Positions 61,264 through 64,000 of a stretch of DNA of 64,000 bases are shown piece by piece. Position 1 is the first letter of the stretch. Every line of letters begins with the position of its first letter. Below the pieces are notes generated by a model that worked only from the letters and a program-made list of their open reading frames with translations, was not told where the DNA came from and made no database searches. This DNA is from Myxococcus dinghuensis. Lineage in GTDB: Bacteria > Myxococcota > Myxococcia > Myxococcales > Myxococcaceae. The DNA lies in the NCBI RefSeq assembly GCF_024198235.1, contig NZ_JAKCFB010000022.1, positions 62,001 to 126,000 of the forward strand, in the 5' to 3' direction. Position numbers and translations under genes: made by a program.

Positions 61264-62631
61264 CTACCCCGCCACCGCGCTCGGCCCGCTGGCGCGACGC
61301 GAGACGTGCTCGGGGCGGCGCAAGCCCAGGTGCTCGCGCAAGGTGCGGCCCTCGTAGCGGGTGCGGAAGAGGCCTCGGCGCTGGAGCTCCGGAATCACCA
61401 GCGCGACGAAGGCGTCGAGCCCCCCCGGCAGATAGGGCGCCATCACGTTGAAGCCGTCCGCCGCGCCGGCGCGGAACCAGGCCTCCATCTCGTCGGCGAT
61501 GCGCTCCGGCGTGCCCACCAGCTGCCAGTGGCCCCGCGAGCCCGCGATGTCGAGGTAGAGCTGGCGGATGGTGAGCTGCTTGCGCCGCGCCTCCTCGACG
61601 ATGAGGTTCTGCCGGCTCCAGCTCCCATGCACCTGCGGCACCTCCGGGAGCGGTCCGTCCAGCGGGTGGGCCGCGAGGTCCACGCCGGGCAGGAGGCCGT
61701 TGAGCAGCGACAACCCCACCACCGGATCGATGAGGGACTGGAGTTGCTCGTACCGGGCCTCCGCCTCCGCTTGCGTGCGCCCCACGAAGGGAAAGATGCC
61801 GGGCATCACCTTCATGTCCTCGGGCGAGCGCCCCCGCTTCGCCGCCCGCGCCTTCACGTCCGCGGAGAAGGCCTTCGCGCCCGCCAGGGTCGGCTGCGCG
61901 GTGAACACCACCTCGCCAATCTCCGCCGCCAGCTCACGCCCCACGTCGGACGAGCCGGACTGGACGAGCACCGGGTGGCCCTGCGGGGTGCGCGGGACGT
62001 TGAGCGGTCCCCGGACGGAGAACTCCTCGCCCTGGTGGTGGAGCACGTGCAGCTTCTCCGGGTCGAAGTAGAGCCCCCGGTCCTTGTCGCGAAGGAAGGC
62101 GTCGTCCTCCCAGCTGTCCCACAACCCCTTCACCACGCCCGCGAACTCACGCGCCCGCTCGTAGCGCTCGCCATGCGCCGGGTGCGCGTCGAGCCCGAAG
62201 TTGTGCGCCTCGTCGCCGTTGGAGGACGTGACGAGGTTCCACCCCGCGCGCCCGCCGCTGATGAAGTCGAGCGACGCGAACTTGCGCGCCAGGTGGTACG
62301 GCTCGTTGTAGGTGGACGTCGCGCTCGCCACCAGGCCGATGCGCTCCGTGACGACCGCGAGCGCCGACAACAGCGTCAGCGGCTCGAACTGGGCGACGTA
62401 GCGGATGGCCGTCCGGCTCAGCGCGGGGAGGTCCGTGCCGCGCACGGCCGCGCTGTCCGCCAGGAAGAGGAAGTCGAAGAGGCCGCGCTCGGCGGTGCGC
62501 GCCAGCTCCGCGAAGTGGGCGAAGTTGACGCCCGCGTCCGCGGGGACGTCGGGGTGGCGCCAGGCGGCGACGTGGTAGCCCGTCGGATACAAGAACGCCG
62601 CGAGCTTCATCCCCGCGTCTGCGCGGCCCAT
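61264..62631 (-). CDS. LLM-class flavin-dependent monooxygenase (NtaA/DmoA type)
   Basis: The 455-residue enzyme is a bacterial luciferase-like TIM barrel of the NtaA/SnaA/DmoA group: KLAAFLYPTGYHVAAWRHPD at the start, SGGRAGWNLVTSSN and EYHxLARKFASLD-type segments (YHLARKFASLDFISGGR), and PVLVQSGSSDVGRELAA in the phosphate-binding part. These use FMNH2 and O2 to oxidise small S- or N-containing compounds. ATG 62631 has GGAGG five bases upstream, better than ATG 62610. It lies 8 bp upstream of the M28-type gene. Confidence 0.88.
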   Translation of the reverse strand: MGRADAGMKLAAFLYPTGYHVAAWRHPDVPADAGVNFAHFAELARTAERGLFDFLFLADSAAVRGTDLPALSRTAIRYVAQFEPLTLLSALAVVTERIGLVASATSTYNEPYHLARKFASLDFISGGRAGWNLVTSSNGDEAHNFGLDAHPAHGERYERAREFAGVVKGLWDSWEDDAFLRDKDRGLYFDPEKLHVLHHQGEEFSVRGPLNVPRTPQGHPVLVQSGSSDVGRELAAEIGEVVFTAQPTLAGAKAFSADVKARAAKRGRSPEDMKVMPGIFPFVGRTQAEAEARYEQLQSLIDPVVGLSLLNGLLPGVDLAAHPLDGPLPEVPQVHGSWSRQNLIVEEARRKQLTIRQLYLDIAGSRGHWQLVGTPERIADEMEAWFRAGAADGFNVMAPYLPGGLDAFVALVIPELQRRGLFRTRYEGRTLREHLGLRRPEHVSRRASGPSAVAG

Positions 62632-62646
62632 CTCCGCCTCCCTCGT

Positions 62647-63723
62647 TCAGGCCCGCCGCGCCTCCTCCAGCCGCTCGCGCAACAGGTCCATCCGTTCCGC
62701 GCTCAGCGGCGCGCTCAACCGGTACGCATGGGCCACGTCCCGCGTGGCCACCGCCCAGTAGGGGTGGAGCTTACCGCGAATCCTCTGACGTTCCAGGAAG
62801 CCCTGACTGTCCGTCGCATCGTGCCGGAGGAACAGATAGGGCAGGTACTGGCTCGCGGGGCGCACGTCGGCGATGCCGGCGGCCTCCAACAGGCGGCGCG
62901 TCTCCGCCTTGTGCTCGACGATGCGCCCACGCAGGGACGTCGCGACGTCGCCGGACCGCAGCACCTCCCGTCCCACGCGCAGCGACAGGGACGAGGCCAG
63001 CAAGGGAGGCACCACCGTGCGCAGGCGCGCCGTCAGCTCCGGCGCCGCGAGGCAGTACGCCAGCCGCAGCCCGCCCAGTTGATAGGCCTTGGAGAACCCC
63101 CGGATGACCACGAGGTTGTCCACGTCCGGCAGGAGGTTCGCCGCGCTGAACCCCGGCGGGTAGTAGTTCGCGTTGGACTCGTCGATGGCCACCACCGCCC
63201 CATGGCGCGCCGCATGGGCACAGAGCGTGGAGATGGCGCCCAGGTCCGCGAAGCGATCTCCGAGCAGGCTCGGGCGCTCCAGGAACACGAGCGAGGCCCC
63301 CGTCGGGTCGATGGCCCCTTCGTCCGCAGCGGCGCGCGGCGCGGTCCGCTGGGAGAGCCAGAACGGCAGGTCCGGATAGCAGTCACCGGCGATGAGCACG
63401 GGGCGGGCCTCCGTGAGCAGCGCCAGGGCGTGCAGCAGCGAGACGACACCCGCGCCGCACGTCACCTGGGCGGACCACCCTTCCCTGCCGAAATACGCCG
63501 CCACCGCGGGCCCCAGGACCGCGTCGCCGTAGGGGTCCTTCACGAAGTAGCGGTTGACGTAGGACAGCCCCTCGCGGGCCTCGGCCTCCAGCTCGCGGGT
63601 GACGAGCGCGTCGAGGTCCGTCGAGAGCCACCGGCGCTCGTCCAGGGTCCAGGCCAGATTCAACAGCCCGGGGCCGTCCTCGAGACTGGGGACGGCCCCG
63701 TAGAGGCTGACGGCGAGAGGCAT
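62647..63723 (-). CDS. PLP-dependent class I/II aminotransferase-like enzyme
   Basis: The 358-residue fold type I enzyme has the PLP lysine Lys212 in RGFSKAYQLGGLR and Asp181 in AIDESNANYY, which contacts the cofactor nitrogen. Class I/II members of about this length include histidinol-phosphate-like aminotransferases and decarboxylases. It is first in an operon with the flavin monooxygenase (15 bp) and the M28-type gene, and lies 18 bp downstream of enolase on the same strand. A biosynthetic role with its neighbours is inferred. Confidence 0.8.
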   Translation of the reverse strand: MPLAVSLYGAVPSLEDGPGLLNLAWTLDERRWLSTDLDALVTRELEAEAREGLSYVNRYFVKDPYGDAVLGPAVAAYFGREGWSAQVTCGAGVVSLLHALALLTEARPVLIAGDCYPDLPFWLSQRTAPRAAADEGAIDPTGASLVFLERPSLLGDRFADLGAISTLCAHAARHGAVVAIDESNANYYPPGFSAANLLPDVDNLVVIRGFSKAYQLGGLRLAYCLAAPELTARLRTVVPPLLASSLSLRVGREVLRSGDVATSLRGRIVEHKAETRRLLEAAGIADVRPASQYLPYLFLRHDATDSQGFLERQRIRGKLHPYWAVATRDVAHAYRLSAPLSAERMDLLRERLEEARRA

Positions 63724-63741
63724 CCGACCGCCCGTCAGGCC

Positions 63742-64000
63742 TCAGGACTGCGTGCGCAGCGCGGAGCGCCCGGCGTAACGGGCCTGCTTGCCCAGCTCCT
63801 GCTCGATGCGGATGAGCTGGTTGTACTTCGCGGTGCGGTCCGAGCGGGACAGCGAGCCGGTCTTGATCTGCCCGCAGTTGGTCGCGACGGCGAGGTCCGC
63901 GATGGTCGAGTCCTCGGTCTCACCCGAGCGGTGGGACATGACGACGGTGTAGGCGGCGCGGTTCGCCGTATCGCAGGCGGAGAGCACCTCCGTCAGCGTG
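63742..64000 (-). CDS. eno: Enolase, C-terminal part
   Basis: The last 85 codons of enolase are present; the gene continues beyond the right edge. SHRSGETEDSTIADLAVA contains the conserved S-H-R-S-G-E-T-E segment of the phosphoenolpyruvate site, followed by QIKTGSLSRSDRTAKYNQLI and the usual Arg-rich end. It catalyses 2-phosphoglycerate to phosphoenolpyruvate in glycolysis. Stop at 63742-63744; the aminotransferase gene begins 18 bp downstream. Confidence 0.97.
   Translation of the reverse strand, partial: TLTEVLSACDTANRAAYTVVMSHRSGETEDSTIADLAVATNCGQIKTGSLSRSDRTAKYNQLIRIEQELGKQARYAGRSALRTQS

Overview
The window is very GC-rich (roughly 70 percent by eye) and packed with genes. It suggests a myxobacterium of the Myxococcaceae (Myxococcus, Corallococcus or Pyxidicoccus type). 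Reasons are the Ser/Thr kinase with TPR tail, the cysteine-rich secreted proteins, the ferritin-like family protein, the SWIM-SNF2 helicase and the many small lineage-type lipoproteins. No tRNA, rRNA, CRISPR array, insertion sequence or prophage is visible. The species is inference only.

Layout. Positions 1-11,500 hold mixed housekeeping and envelope genes: a cut-off P1-family peptidase, a pyruvyl-transferase-like protein, a SWIM-SNF2 helicase overlapping a DUF885 metallopeptidase, a secreted Cys-rich protein, an amidase, an outer-membrane protein and a membrane-anchored protein. Positions 11,571-22,000 are a minus-strand run: thioesterase, iron alcohol dehydrogenase, beta-lactamase-like protein, a four-gene TerY-P-type phosphorylation module (kinase, PP2C, vWA, zinc-binding protein), an M28 aminopeptidase and an MscS channel. 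Positions 22,053-26,123 are an aldehyde dehydrogenase/acetolactate-synthase-like pair with a divergent LysR regulator. A VOC protein, a PhyH oxygenase, a membrane protein, a receptor-like kinase, a GNAT and a copper-storage protein follow.

Positions 33,164-49,812 are a nearly continuous plus-strand operon for an aryl polyene (xanthomonadin/APE-type) pigment. It has KS and chain-length-factor-like proteins, two ACPs, a fused acyl-ACP ligase-dehydratase, ketoreductase, dehydratase, thioesterase, an MIO-type aromatic ammonia-lyase for the aryl starter, two acyltransferases and a glycosyltransferase. A LolA-like/MMPL/lipoprotein export set and a flavin halogenase-like enzyme complete it. Start and stop codons overlap at most junctions.

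Positions 49,857-63,723 are an accessory region of poorly described genes. The part from 52,474 to 59,473 looks like an undescribed peptide-modification locus. A 71-residue Cys-ending peptide has its own promoter and is followed by an attenuator-like hairpin and a PP-loop ATP pyrophosphatase. Nearby are a TPR protein, a ferritin-like di-iron protein, a nucleotidyltransferase with a PqqD/RRE-like tail, a nucleoside-diphosphate-kinase-like protein and an AtzG/AtzE-type amidase pair. Facing it is an operon of PLP aminotransferase, flavin monooxygenase and M28-type peptidase. The 3' part of enolase closes the window. The peptide-modification reading is inference from gene content.
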